Assembly: GCA_002399435.1 (NCBI GenBank)
Contig: DHDO01000113.1
Location: 1 to 21,751 of the forward strand
Length of the DNA: 21,751 bases
Direction of reading: 5' to 3'
DNA from: Firmicutes bacterium UBA4874
GTDB taxonomy: Bacteria; Bacillota; Clostridia; Caldicoprobacterales; DTU083
The notes under the pieces are model-generated. The model was given only the letters and a program-made list of their open reading frames with translations, was not told the DNA's origin and did no database searches. This document shows, piece after piece, positions 6,296 through 13,597 of the stretch. Numbering within the stretch: the stretch's first letter is position 1; every line of letters starts with the position of its first letter. A program made the position numbers and the translations under genes.

Positions 6296-8020
6296 TTGGA
6301 CAAACATATCGTAGCAGATATCCTGAATGAAATTGGCTTTTATCTGGAATGGAAAGGGGAAAGCCCGTTTAAAACCCGTGCCTATGAAAATGGGGCCAGA
6401 GCTGTGGAGTCCCTGGATGAGGATCTGAAAACTCTGGTTCAGGAAAACAGACTGGGTAGCGTCCGGGGCATTGGAAAGGCCTTGGAACAAAAAATAAGCG
6501 AATTGGTGACAACTGGTCATTTAAAATATTATGAAGACCTGAAAGCGGAGTTTCCATCCGGCTTGTTCGAGCTTTTGAAGATTCCGGGTCTGGGCATCAA
6601 AAAAGTTCGTACCCTTTATGACACACTTGGAATCACCACCATCGGGGAGCTGGAATATGCATGCCGGGAAAATCGTCTGGTGGATCTGCCCGGATTTGGG
6701 GAAAAGACGCAGCAAAATATTATGAAGGGGATTGCCCATGCCCGTACCGGAGCCGATCGGTATTTGCTTTCCGAAGCCGGTGAAGTGGCCTATTCCATCC
6801 TGAAGAAGGGGAAGGACTGTCCGCAGGTTCAATCGATGCAGATTGCAGGGAGTCTGCGCAGAAGCCGGGAAACGGTCAAGGATATTGATATATTGGCATC
6901 TTCCGACCAACCGGAGGACGTCATGAAGTATTTTGTATCCCTGCCGGATGTGGCGGATGTTACCGGACAGGGGGAGACCAAAACCAGTGTCCGGCTGAAG
7001 GAAGGAATTGCCATGGATTTGCGGGTGGTATCTCCGGAACAATATCCTTATGCCCTTCAGCATTTTACGGGAAGCAGGGAGCATAACACCAGATTGCGGC
7101 ATCTGGCAAAGTCCATGGATCTGAAAATGAATGAATACGGCTTATTCCGCGGAGAAGACGAAGAGAGGATTTCCTGTGCAAACGAAGAAGAGATATACCA
7201 GGCTTTGGGAATGTCCTATATTCCTCCTGAATTACGGGAGGATACGGGAGAAATCGAAGCGGCATTGGAGGGCAGGCTGCCAATGTTGGTGGAAAGCAGG
7301 GACCTTCAGGGAATCTTTCATCTGCACAGCCGGTACAGTGATGGCAGCGATACTCTGGCGGCTCTGGCGGAAGGGACGCATAGACAGGGATATCACTATA
7401 TGGGAATATCCGATCACAGTCGTTCTGCCTATTATGCCCGTGGCCTGAAGGAAGAGGATGTTATCCGGCAGCAGGAAGAGATTGATAAGCTCAATGCGGA
7501 ATGGGAGGATTTCCATATTTTCAGGGGCATCGAATCCGATATTCTTCCGGATGGATCCCTGGATTATCCGGATGGTTTTCTGAATCGTTTTGATTTTGTG
7601 ATTGCATCCGTCCATTCAAATTTTCGGATGGACAGGAGCAGCATGACCAATCGAATTTTGAGAGTGCTGGATAATCCGCATACCACTATTCTGGGGCATC
7701 CGACGGGCAGACTGCTTCTGTCCCGGGACGGATATGAACTGGATATGGAACGTATTCTGGAGAAGGCGGCGGAGAAGGAAATCGTGATAGAGATCAATGC
7801 CAATCCCCATCGGCTGGATCTGGACTGGCGCTGGTGCAAAAAAGCAAAGGAAATGGGAATTCGTCTGATGATTAATCCGGACGCTCACAGTGTATCCGAG
7901 ATCTCCAATACGGGGTTTGGCACAACGGTCGCCCGCAAAGGCTGGTGTGAAAAAAAGGACATATTGAATTGCCTGGATACAGCCGGCATGAAGGAATTTT
8001 TAGAGAAAGCGAAAGTTTGA
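6296..8020 (+). CDS. polX: DNA polymerase/3'-5' exonuclease PolX
   Basis: The 574-residue product has the standard bacterial PolX layout. An N-terminal lyase-like 8-kDa domain and helix-hairpin-helix segments come first (GIGKALEQKI near 58, IPGLGIKKVRTLY near 96, LPGFGEKTQQNI near 131). The polymerase nucleotidyltransferase core has GSLRR (185-189), the metal-binding D196 and D198 in KDIDIL, D241, and HFTGSREHN (256-264). A C-terminal PHP domain follows with HLHSRYSDG (342-350), SDHS (372-375), GIESD, SVHSN, GHPTG and NPDAHS, containing the expected His/Asp/Glu metal ligands. It acts in base-excision and gap-filling repair. Length is normal. Start is TTG with GAAGGAG 8 nt upstream; the nearby ATG at 6291 is out of frame. 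Confidence 0.95.
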   Translation: MDKHIVADILNEIGFYLEWKGESPFKTRAYENGARAVESLDEDLKTLVQENRLGSVRGIGKALEQKISELVTTGHLKYYEDLKAEFPSGLFELLKIPGLGIKKVRTLYDTLGITTIGELEYACRENRLVDLPGFGEKTQQNIMKGIAHARTGADRYLLSEAGEVAYSILKKGKDCPQVQSMQIAGSLRRSRETVKDIDILASSDQPEDVMKYFVSLPDVADVTGQGETKTSVRLKEGIAMDLRVVSPEQYPYALQHFTGSREHNTRLRHLAKSMDLKMNEYGLFRGEDEERISCANEEEIYQALGMSYIPPELREDTGEIEAALEGRLPMLVESRDLQGIFHLHSRYSDGSDTLAALAEGTHRQGYHYMGISDHSRSAYYARGLKEEDVIRQQEEIDKLNAEWEDFHIFRGIESDILPDGSLDYPDGFLNRFDFVIASVHSNFRMDRSSMTNRILRVLDNPHTTILGHPTGRLLLSRDGYELDMERILEKAAEKEIVIEINANPHRLDLDWRWCKKAKEMGIRLMINPDAHSVSEISNTGFGTTVARKGWCEKKDILNCLDTAGMKEFLEKAKV

Positions 8021-8038
8021 TTATAACCGGAAAATCCT

Positions 8039-8067
8039 TTGAGGTTTTTCGGGAAATCGGGTATGAT
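8039..8067 (+). promoter_or_regulatory. Sigma-A promoter of hflX
   Basis: TTGAGG, a 17-bp spacer and TATGAT lie just after the polX stop and about 46 bases before the hflX start, so hflX can be transcribed on its own. Confidence 0.6.
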
Positions 8068-8113
8068 ACAGGCAAGCGGCTAAGTAAGATTCAGCAGAAA
8101 GGAGGGATGTAAT

Positions 8114-9886
8114 ATGATCAATGGGAATACAACGGGATTATCCAAACACATTCTATCCCGATTGGAAAGTATAAACGAAATATCAGTGGACAGGGAAGAT
8201 TATCTTTCTGAGGAACTGATCCGGCTGCTTTGTGAATGGACCGGTCAGATCAATCGTGAGATATCCGTTTATTTGAGCCGCAGAGGAGAGATTCTGGATG
8301 TTTCCATGGGAGAACATGATCAGGTCTCCCTGCCCGACAAAGGACTGCGGCGAAGTGAGACGCGCCTGAGCGGAATCCGATGCATCCATACCCATCCCAA
8401 CGGCAGCGGCAGGCTGTCCCGGGTGGATCTGAATTCCCTCTGGAAAATGCGGTTTGATGCCATAACTGCCATAGGGGTCCGGGACGGGGCATTTTCGGAC
8501 TGCTATACGGCCTTTTTGAATCCTCCCGGGGAATCGGAAGAGCCTTACGTGATTTACGGGCCTGTCCCTGTGGAGGAGCTTTGTGGTCCGGCCCTGATGC
8601 GGGAGATCCGGAGGCGGGATCCGCTGATCGGCATTCCTGCGGCGGTTCGTCCCTCGACGGAGGAAGATGAACGGGCGGTTCTTATCGGCCTGGACGACCA
8701 TGGAGAAGGGCTTGCTTCGCTCAATGAACTGGAGGAACTGGCATGGACGGCCGGTGCAGAAGTGTTGTACAAAACCACGCAAAACCGGAAGGCACCGGAA
8801 GCGGGCACTTATATCGGAAGGGGAAAAGCATCTGAGGTGGCACTTTTGTGTCAGTCCCGGAATGCCAATCTGGTGATAGCGGATGATGAACTTTCCGCGG
8901 CTCAGATCAAAAATCTGGAAGATATACTGGGAGTCAGGGTAATTGACCGTACTGCGCTTATCCTTGATATCTTTTCCAGACATGCCGTATCAAGGGAAGG
9001 TAAGCTGCAGGTGGAACTGGCCCAGCTCAAATACCGTCTTCCCAGGCTGATGGGCATGGGAATTGCTCTTTCCCGTCTGGGAGGCGGCATTGGCACCAGA
9101 GGGCCGGGGGAGAAAAAGCTGGAAACCGATCGGCGTCATATTCACAGGAGAATTCATGAAATTGAAGGGGAGCTGGAAAAGGTCCAGGCAAGGAGAGGTG
9201 CCCTGCGGGCAAAACGTGAAAAACACAGGATCCCCATTGTCGCTCTTGCCGGCTATACCAATGCCGGAAAAAGCACGCTGCTCAATGCCCTGACCGGCAG
9301 TGACGTCCTGGTGGAAGACAAATTGTTTGCCACGCTGGATCCGGTTTCCAGGGGAATCAGCCTGCCGGACGGCCGGCGGTTCCTTCTGATTGATACCGTG
9401 GGCTTCATTGATAAACTGCCTCATGATCTGGTGGAGGCTTTCCATTCGACTTTGGAGGAAGTGGTAAAGGCAGACTTGCTGCTGCATGTTGTGGATGCAG
9501 GTTCGCCGAACCTGCTGGAGCAGGCGGCGGTGGTGCGCCGGGTCCTGAGGGAGCTGGGAGCATCCCAGAAAATCATTACGGTATACAATAAAATGGATAC
9601 CGTAACGGATCCAGCTATGCTTCCCGTTGAAAAACCGCAGGCATTCCTTTCCGCCCGCAATGGGGAGGGACTGGAGGAGCTTCTTGCGTTGATCCGGGAA
9701 AACCTGCCGGGACAGACCCATCATCTGCAGCTGGTTGTGCCCTATGACCAGGGGACGATCCGATCCCTGCTCCATGAGGAAGGCAATATTCTTGAGGAGG
9801 AGTTTATGGAAGACGGTGTTCGGATGGTGGCTGAGGTGGACGATGCCCTGTACGGCAGAGTTAAAAATTTTGTAAAAATGGTTTAA
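8114..9886 (+). CDS. hflX: GTPase HflX with an N-terminal JAMM/MPN-like extension
   Basis: The 590-residue product is longer than typical HflX (about 400-430). Residues 185-590 are HflX: the HflX N-domain (GLASLNELEELAWTAGAEV, GTYIGRGKASEVA), the linker with LGGGIGTRGPGEKKLETDRR (322-341) and a coiled coil. The G domain follows with G1 GYTNAGKS (380-387), G3 DTVGF (427-431), G4 NKMD (492-495) and G5 SAR (513-515). HflX binds 50S subunits and splits stalled or hibernating ribosomes. The first 180 residues form a second domain with E49 and H92-x-H94-P-x6-S102-x2-D105, exactly the zinc-binding JAMM pattern. AGGAGGG lies 7 nt before the ATG. The gene follows polX by 93 bp. Confidence 0.93.
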   Translation: MINGNTTGLSKHILSRLESINEISVDREDYLSEELIRLLCEWTGQINREISVYLSRRGEILDVSMGEHDQVSLPDKGLRRSETRLSGIRCIHTHPNGSGRLSRVDLNSLWKMRFDAITAIGVRDGAFSDCYTAFLNPPGESEEPYVIYGPVPVEELCGPALMREIRRRDPLIGIPAAVRPSTEEDERAVLIGLDDHGEGLASLNELEELAWTAGAEVLYKTTQNRKAPEAGTYIGRGKASEVALLCQSRNANLVIADDELSAAQIKNLEDILGVRVIDRTALILDIFSRHAVSREGKLQVELAQLKYRLPRLMGMGIALSRLGGGIGTRGPGEKKLETDRRHIHRRIHEIEGELEKVQARRGALRAKREKHRIPIVALAGYTNAGKSTLLNALTGSDVLVEDKLFATLDPVSRGISLPDGRRFLLIDTVGFIDKLPHDLVEAFHSTLEEVVKADLLLHVVDAGSPNLLEQAAVVRRVLRELGASQKIITVYNKMDTVTDPAMLPVEKPQAFLSARNGEGLEELLALIRENLPGQTHHLQLVVPYDQGTIRSLLHEEGNILEEEFMEDGVRMVAEVDDALYGRVKNFVKMV

Positions 9887-9940
9887 TCCATACTGGGCTG
9901 GGGTAATATAGTTTTATATGCATTATGAGTAACAAGAGAA

Positions 9941-9958
9941 AGTTTCCTGGTGGAAACT
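9941..9958 (+). other. Small hairpin upstream of the ferredoxin gene
   Basis: AGTTTCC and GGAAACT pair perfectly around a TGGT loop, 15 bases before the ferredoxin Shine-Dalgarno sequence. There is no T tract, so it is not a classical terminator. It may cap or stabilise the short mRNA. Confidence 0.4.
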
Positions 9959-9987
9959 CCAACACGACAATATGAGGAGGAATTATT

Positions 9988-10176
9988 TTGAAAGCACATG
10001 TGGATCCGGATTTGTGCATCAGCTGCGGGCTGTGTATCAGCACCTGCGAGGATGTATTTCATTGGGGCGATGACGAGAAGGCAGAGGCCATAGAGGAGGA
10101 TGTTCCGGCGGAACTGGAGGATTCGGTCCAGGAGGCTATCGAAAATTGTCCTACGGAAGCCATTAAGGAAGTTTGA
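9988..10176 (+). CDS. 4Fe-4S ferredoxin
   Basis: The 62-residue acidic product is a small soluble electron carrier. C10-x2-C13-x2-C16 and C54-P fit ligation of a single 4Fe-4S cluster, as in monocluster ferredoxins of Bacillus, Thermotoga and Desulfovibrio. A fifth cysteine, C20, sits where a two-cluster ferredoxin would have its next ligand, but the rest of the second cluster motif is absent. Start is TTG with GAGGAGG 7 nt upstream. It is a short single gene followed by a strong terminator. Its redox partner is not evident from the neighbours. Confidence 0.92.
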   Translation: MKAHVDPDLCISCGLCISTCEDVFHWGDDEKAEAIEEDVPAELEDSVQEAIENCPTEAIKEV

Positions 10177-10240
10177 GTAAGCAGACTGCGCAGAGAATGA
10201 GGCAGTCCGGGGAACAGGGAAAAGTGCAGATTTGCAGCAG

Positions 10241-10281
10241 AAAAGGAGAGGGAATGACGTTTCGGCATTCCCTCTCCTTTT
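10241..10281. terminator. Strong bidirectional terminator
   Basis: AAAAGGAGAGGGAATG and CATTCCCTCTCCTTTT form a perfect 16-bp stem with a 9-nt loop. A-rich and T-rich ends serve both directions, between the convergent ferredoxin and glyS genes. Confidence 0.85.
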
Positions 10282-10355
10282 CGGGTTACAAACTATATTA
10301 TATACTTTGTTGGTCCCTCTTTCCACCTGCAGAGATGGGAGGAATCCGGTATTTG

Positions 10356-11741
10356 CTAAAAAGCTGTTTTTTCCTCCAGCCAGCCGATCAATTCGTTGGT
10401 GGAAAGGCGGATCTGTTTCATGGTGTCGCGGTCCCTTATGGTTACGGTATTATCCTTTATCGTGTCAAAGTCCACGGTGATGCAGAAGGGTGTTCCAATC
10501 TCATCTTCCCTGCGGTACCGTTTTCCAATGCTGCCGATTTCATCATATTCCACGTTGAGTTTTCCTGCCAGTTTGCGGTATAGAGCTTCTGTGGGTTCCC
10601 GAAGTTTTTTGGTGAGCGGCAGGATGGCAGCCTGATAAGGGGCCAGGGCGGGATGAAGCTTCATGACGACGCGGTTGTCTCCGTTATCCAGCGTCTCTTC
10701 TGTATAACTTTCGCTCAGGAAAGCAAGAGCAACCCGATCTGCCCCGAGGGAAGGCTCAATGCAGTAAGGAACGTATTGTTCATTGGTGGTGGGATCCAGA
10801 TAGTTCAGACTTTCCCCGGAGTATTTTGCGTGCTGCTTCAGGTCGTAGTCTGTACGGTCTGCAATCCCCCATAATTCTCCCCAGCCAAACGGAAAGCGGT
10901 ACTCAATATCCGTTGTCGCCTTGCTGTAGTGGGACAGTTCCTCCTTTTCGTGATCCCGCAGCCGGATATGTTCCCCGGATAACCCAAGATCGAGAAGCCA
11001 GTTTTTGCAGAACTCCTTCCAGTAATGAAACCATTCCATATCGTCTCCCGGCTTGCAGAAAAACTCCATCTCCATTTGTTCAAATTCCCGGGTTCGGAAG
11101 GTAAAATTCCCGGGTGTAATCTCATTCCGGAATGCCTTTCCGATCTGGCCGATTCCAAATGGGATCTTTTTTCTGGAAGAGCGCAGAACGTTCTTGAAGT
11201 TTACGAAGATGCCCTGAGCGGTTTCCGGCCGGAGATACAGTTCCGACCGGGAATCTTCCGTTACTCCCTGCCAGGTTTTAAACATCATGTTGAACTGACG
11301 GATGGGAGTAAAATTGGATTTGCCGCACTCCGGGCAGACAACATGGTTTTCCCTGATATACTCCTCCATCCTTGCATTGGACCATCCATCCGCTGTGCCG
11401 TCGGGCAGACCTTTTTTCATCATGTCCTCTTCGATTAACTGGTCTGCACGGAACCGGGCCTTGCACTCCCTGCAGTCCATCAGCGGATCATTGAAATTAC
11501 CCACATGACCGGATGCCACCCAGGTCTTTGGATTCATCAGCACGGCAGCATCCATGCCGATATTGTACGGGCTTTCCTGTATGAATTTTTTCCACCAGGC
11601 CCGTTTCACGTTGTTTTTGAATTCCACTCCAAGCGGGCCATAATCCCAGCTGTTGGCCAGACCGCCGTATATTTCCGAGCCGGGGTAAATAAAGCCCCGC
11701 CCCCTGCACAGAGCGATCAGCTTTTCCATCTTGTTTTCCAT
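10356..11741 (-). CDS. glyS: Glycyl-tRNA synthetase (alpha2 type)
   Basis: The 461-residue product is the single-chain dimeric class II GlyRS that charges tRNA-Gly. It opens with [33 protein letters not shown] CxxC pair ([10 protein letters not shown] ... CPECGKSNF) suggests a zinc knuckle. [25 protein letters not shown] is class II motif 2, and [13 protein letters not shown] is motif 3. The anticodon-binding domain is C-terminal. Length is normal for the family. The frame stays open to 11927, but that part is the T-box leader, so I set the start at the ATG at 11741. AAAGGAG lies 12 nt upstream, which is a rather wide spacing. Expression is expected to rise when uncharged tRNA-Gly accumulates. 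Confidence 0.95.
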   Translation of the reverse strand: MENKMEKLIALCRGRGFIYPGSEIYGGLANSWDYGPLGVEFKNNVKRAWWKKFIQESPYNIGMDAAVLMNPKTWVASGHVGNFNDPLMDCRECKARFRADQLIEEDMMKKGLPDGTADGWSNARMEEYIRENHVVCPECGKSNFTPIRQFNMMFKTWQGVTEDSRSELYLRPETAQGIFVNFKNVLRSSRKKIPFGIGQIGKAFRNEITPGNFTFRTREFEQMEMEFFCKPGDDMEWFHYWKEFCKNWLLDLGLSGEHIRLRDHEKEELSHYSKATTDIEYRFPFGWGELWGIADRTDYDLKQHAKYSGESLNYLDPTTNEQYVPYCIEPSLGADRVALAFLSESYTEETLDNGDNRVVMKLHPALAPYQAAILPLTKKLREPTEALYRKLAGKLNVEYDEIGSIGKRYRREDEIGTPFCITVDFDTIKDNTVTIRDRDTMKQIRLSTNELIGWLEEKTAF

Positions 11742-11769
11742 CGATATCTTTGTCTCCTTTCCTGGCAAT

Positions 11770-11968
11770 AAAAAAGCCCTTCCTCCCATAAAGGGACGAA
11801 AGACTGATCTTCCGCGGTTCCACCCTTTTTGATCCCCATACAGGGATCCTCTTTTTCCTACAGCTCGGGGATGCCTTCCTATCTGCCTGCCGCCGGGTTT
11901 CCACCCTCCCCGGTTCTCTGTTGACAAGGGACAGATCCTACTCCTTCCCGTCGAAGCTGCTTATCCTC
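11770..11968 (-). promoter_or_regulatory. Glycine T-box riboswitch
   Basis: The minus-strand leader contains the T-box core AGGGTGGAACCGCGG (11826-11812), which is conserved and pairs with the acceptor end of uncharged tRNA. It is followed by a terminator hairpin (GTCCCTTTATGGGAGGAAGGGC) and six T. Stem I can be drawn: CAGCT..CG..GGG pairs with CCC..CG..AGCTG, ATCTGTC pairs with GGCAGAT, and the loop on the 3' side shows a GGC glycine specifier at 11875-11873. The CCGGGGA...AAACCCGG distal element resembles that of glyQS leaders. Uncharged tRNA-Gly should stabilise the antiterminator and allow glyS transcription. Confidence 0.93.
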
Positions 11969-11974
11969 AGACTT

Positions 11975-12003
11975 ATTATTGCTAAATACGAAAGAATTGT
12001 CAA
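11975..12003 (-). promoter_or_regulatory. Sigma-A promoter of the T-box/glyS transcript
   Basis: On the minus strand TTGACA (12003-11998), a 17-bp spacer and AATAAT (11980-11975) are near consensus. Transcription would start just before stem I of the T-box. Confidence 0.85.
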
Positions 12004-12010
12004 GTAGAAC

Positions 12011-12039
12011 TTGCCCTTTTTGCAAAAATCATGTACAAT
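12011..12039 (+). promoter_or_regulatory. Sigma-A promoter of the HPr gene
   Basis: TTGCCC, a 17-bp spacer and TACAAT lie just beyond the divergent glyS promoter. The leader to the HPr start would be about 105 nt. Confidence 0.6.
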
Positions 12040-12151
12040 ATACCTAATAATTTTAAATGATCATCAGGCTGGATTGGACTGGGGCAAATCAGGAACCGAT
12101 ACCTGCCGGTTACTTTATCTAATACGAATTAGAACGGAGAAGTGGGGAAAC

Positions 12152-12424
12152 ATGATTGAAAAGGAATTTATCATTAAGAATGAAACCGGACTGCATGCCA
12201 GGTCTGCTGCCATGTTGATCAAAACAGCAGGCAGCTTTACGTCGGATGTCAGCATTATCCGGGACGATAAAACAGGAAATGCTAAAAGCCTTTTGTCTGT
12301 ATTGGCCCTGGGGATCTTCAAGGGAGCCAGGATAAAGATCCAGGTAAGCGGTCCTGATGAAGTTGCGGCTCTGTACAAGATCGGCAAGCTGATAGAGAAT
12401 AACTTTTCTGAAGAAGAGGAATAA
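12152..12424 (+). CDS. HPr family phosphocarrier protein
   Basis: The 90-residue product matches HPr in length and motifs. His15 in GLHARSA is the residue phosphorylated by enzyme I in sugar uptake. Ser46 in NAKSLLSVLALGI is the site of HPr kinase/phosphorylase, through which HPr-Ser-P acts as CcpA co-repressor in Firmicutes. Because His15 is present it is not Crh. The frame is open further upstream, but the ATG at 12152 gives the exact family N-terminus MIEKEFIIKNETGLHAR. The Shine-Dalgarno sequence is only moderate (GGAGAAGTGGGG). No ptsI or PTS permease gene is next to it, so it may be the general HPr or a second, regulatory copy. Confidence 0.93.
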   Translation: MIEKEFIIKNETGLHARSAAMLIKTAGSFTSDVSIIRDDKTGNAKSLLSVLALGIFKGARIKIQVSGPDEVAALYKIGKLIENNFSEEEE

Positions 12425-12431
12425 AAACCCA

Positions 12432-12458
12432 TGGCGCCTTTATGGTGCCCTTTTTATA
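12432..12458 (+). terminator. Terminator of the HPr gene
   Basis: GGCGCC and GGTGCC pair (one G-U) around TTTAT, followed by CTTTTT. It lies a few bases after the HPr stop. Confidence 0.75.
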
Positions 12459-12544
12459 TTCGTATGTCCTTTCACCTTGTTTTCATGCGGCATTGGGCGG
12501 CATAGGCAGCCGGCAGATTTCACATTTTGGGAACGAATTGCAGA

Positions 12545-12562
12545 GCATACAGGAATGTATGC
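12545..12562 (+). other. Hairpin with GGAA tetraloop upstream of the GNAT gene
   Basis: GCATACA and TGTATGC pair perfectly around a GGAA loop, followed by TTCCTTTG. It may be a second, weak terminator after the HPr gene, or a 5' structure of the acetyltransferase mRNA. Confidence 0.4.
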
Positions 12563-12619
12563 TTCCTTTGTAGAATAATTGAAAAACACATTCTGTAATT
12601 GACGGGAGGAGTCCATGCC

Positions 12620-13159
12620 ATGTGGAAGTCCTTGCATTCGATGACAGGCACCGGTGAAAATCTGGTGATAAGGCCGGCCTATCCGGAAGATGCCGCTGCA
12701 TTTCTGGAGACCCTGGAGGAGGTATGTCAGGAAGGGATCTATTTTCTGGAAGACCATGCAGTGCGGTCCGTCCCGGAGCAGGAAAAAATGATCCGGTATC
12801 TGGATCACTCCAGGAATCTGATTGGAGTTGCTGTTTTGAATAATCGGATCGTCGGGGGAATTGCTGTTTTTGCAGGGGGAATGTCGCAAAAGTCCCGAAA
12901 TTTTTGCACTCTGGGGATCCATGTGATAAAAGAAGCGCGGTCCATGGGAATTGGGTTCTCTCTTTTGGCCTACGGGATGGATTGGGCAAAGGAAAGGAAT
13001 TATCATAAGTTGTGTCTCAGTGTATTTTCCACCAATACCCGTGCCATTTCTCTGTATCGTAAAATGGGCTTTCTCGTGGAAGGCTGCCGAAAGGAACAGT
13101 TTTATTTCAGAAACCAATGGGTGGATGAAGTGCTGATGGCCAAATTCCTTCAGGAATAA
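12620..13159 (+). CDS. GNAT family N-acetyltransferase
   Basis: The 179-residue product is a GNAT enzyme that moves an acetyl group from acetyl-CoA to an amine. It has the N-terminal LVIRPAYPEDAAAFLETLEEV, the central strand GVAVLNNRIVGGIAVF, the acetyl-CoA pyrophosphate loop after TLGIHVIKEARSMGIGFSLL, and the C-terminal STNTRAISLYRKMGFLVEG typical of the family. The substrate cannot be told from sequence. The ATG at 12620 is chosen because GGGAGGAG ends 8 nt upstream; the frame itself opens at a TTG at 12599 that would put the Shine-Dalgarno inside the gene. It appears to be a single gene. Confidence 0.92.
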   Translation: MWKSLHSMTGTGENLVIRPAYPEDAAAFLETLEEVCQEGIYFLEDHAVRSVPEQEKMIRYLDHSRNLIGVAVLNNRIVGGIAVFAGGMSQKSRNFCTLGIHVIKEARSMGIGFSLLAYGMDWAKERNYHKLCLSVFSTNTRAISLYRKMGFLVEGCRKEQFYFRNQWVDEVLMAKFLQE

Positions 13160-13174
13160 TCTCCTTGTGACAAG

Positions 13175-13252
13175 TCTTTCGTACAAACGCATTGTAAAAT
13201 CAGGTATAAAATGTAAGCCTCAGGGAATCATTAAACTAGCTTGTACGAAAGA
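13175..13252 (+). promoter_or_regulatory. 12-bp inverted repeat with 54-nt spacer before the 87-residue gene
   Basis: TCTTTCGTACAA (13175-13186) and TTGTACGAAAGA (13241-13252) are perfect inverted copies. The right arm runs into the Shine-Dalgarno GAGGTG of the next gene. In RNA the arms could pair and hide that site; in DNA they could be paired operator half-sites. TATAAA at 13205-13210 lies between them. Confidence 0.6.
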
Positions 13253-13262
13253 GGTGTATCCA

Positions 13263-13526
13263 TTGCGGACCGGAGATCGGATCAAGGAATATACCATTGA
13301 GGCCAACCGAAAACTGAATGGTCCCTATATGGGAACAAAACAGGCGATTCACCTGATTGCCGAAGAAAAGGCCGGGGAATTCATGGTGGCCGGCGACATC
13401 GGACTGAGCAGGGAGGAAAAGGCTCTGCTGATTGGTTTTATCGCCGGGGGAATGATGCAGAGCTTTTCCCTTGGTTATGGTGTCGGAAAGGTGGAAGGGG
13501 AAACAAGGAAGCAAATTCATCTATAG
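13263..13526 (+). CDS. Small protein of unknown function (87 residues)
   Basis: I do not recognise this protein. It reads like a true gene: a charged N-terminal half (TGDRIKEYTIEANRKLNGPYMGTKQAIHLIAEE) with mixed strand and helix character, then LSREEKALLIGFIAGGMMQSFSLGYGVG, moderately hydrophobic but probably not a full membrane helix. The start is taken as the TTG at 13263, with AGAGGTG 6 nt upstream. The frame is open back to 13167, but that part contains the inverted repeat and looks non-coding. It lies between a GNAT gene and the MASE3-PP2C gene, which has its own promoter, so no operon link is clear. Confidence 0.65.
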   Translation: MRTGDRIKEYTIEANRKLNGPYMGTKQAIHLIAEEKAGEFMVAGDIGLSREEKALLIGFIAGGMMQSFSLGYGVGKVEGETRKQIHL

Positions 13527-13531
13527 GGAAA

Positions 13532-13561
13532 TTGTATGATCTGGGTATTTTATGTTATAAT
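13532..13561 (+). promoter_or_regulatory. Sigma-A promoter of the MASE3-PP2C gene
   Basis: TTGTAT, an 18-bp spacer and TATAAT lie about 36 bases before the start codon of the phosphatase gene. Confidence 0.65.
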
Positions 13562-13597
13562 CTAATATTGTAAAGGAAGAAATATCGGAGGGGGATT

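Noticed and set aside
8990..9775. Long open frame on the minus strand opposite hflX
   Set aside because: Antisense shadow of the conserved G domain; composition is not protein-like.
11742..11927. N-terminal extension of glycyl-tRNA synthetase
   Set aside because: The open frame runs through the T-box leader and its terminator; the family N-terminus starts at the ATG at 11741.
12011..12151. N-terminal extension of the HPr protein
   Set aside because: It covers the promoter and leader; HPr proteins begin at the residues encoded from 12152.
13167..13262. Longer form of the 87-residue protein
   Set aside because: The extension contains the inverted repeat and has no Shine-Dalgarno sequence; GAGGTG before the TTG at 13263 fits better.
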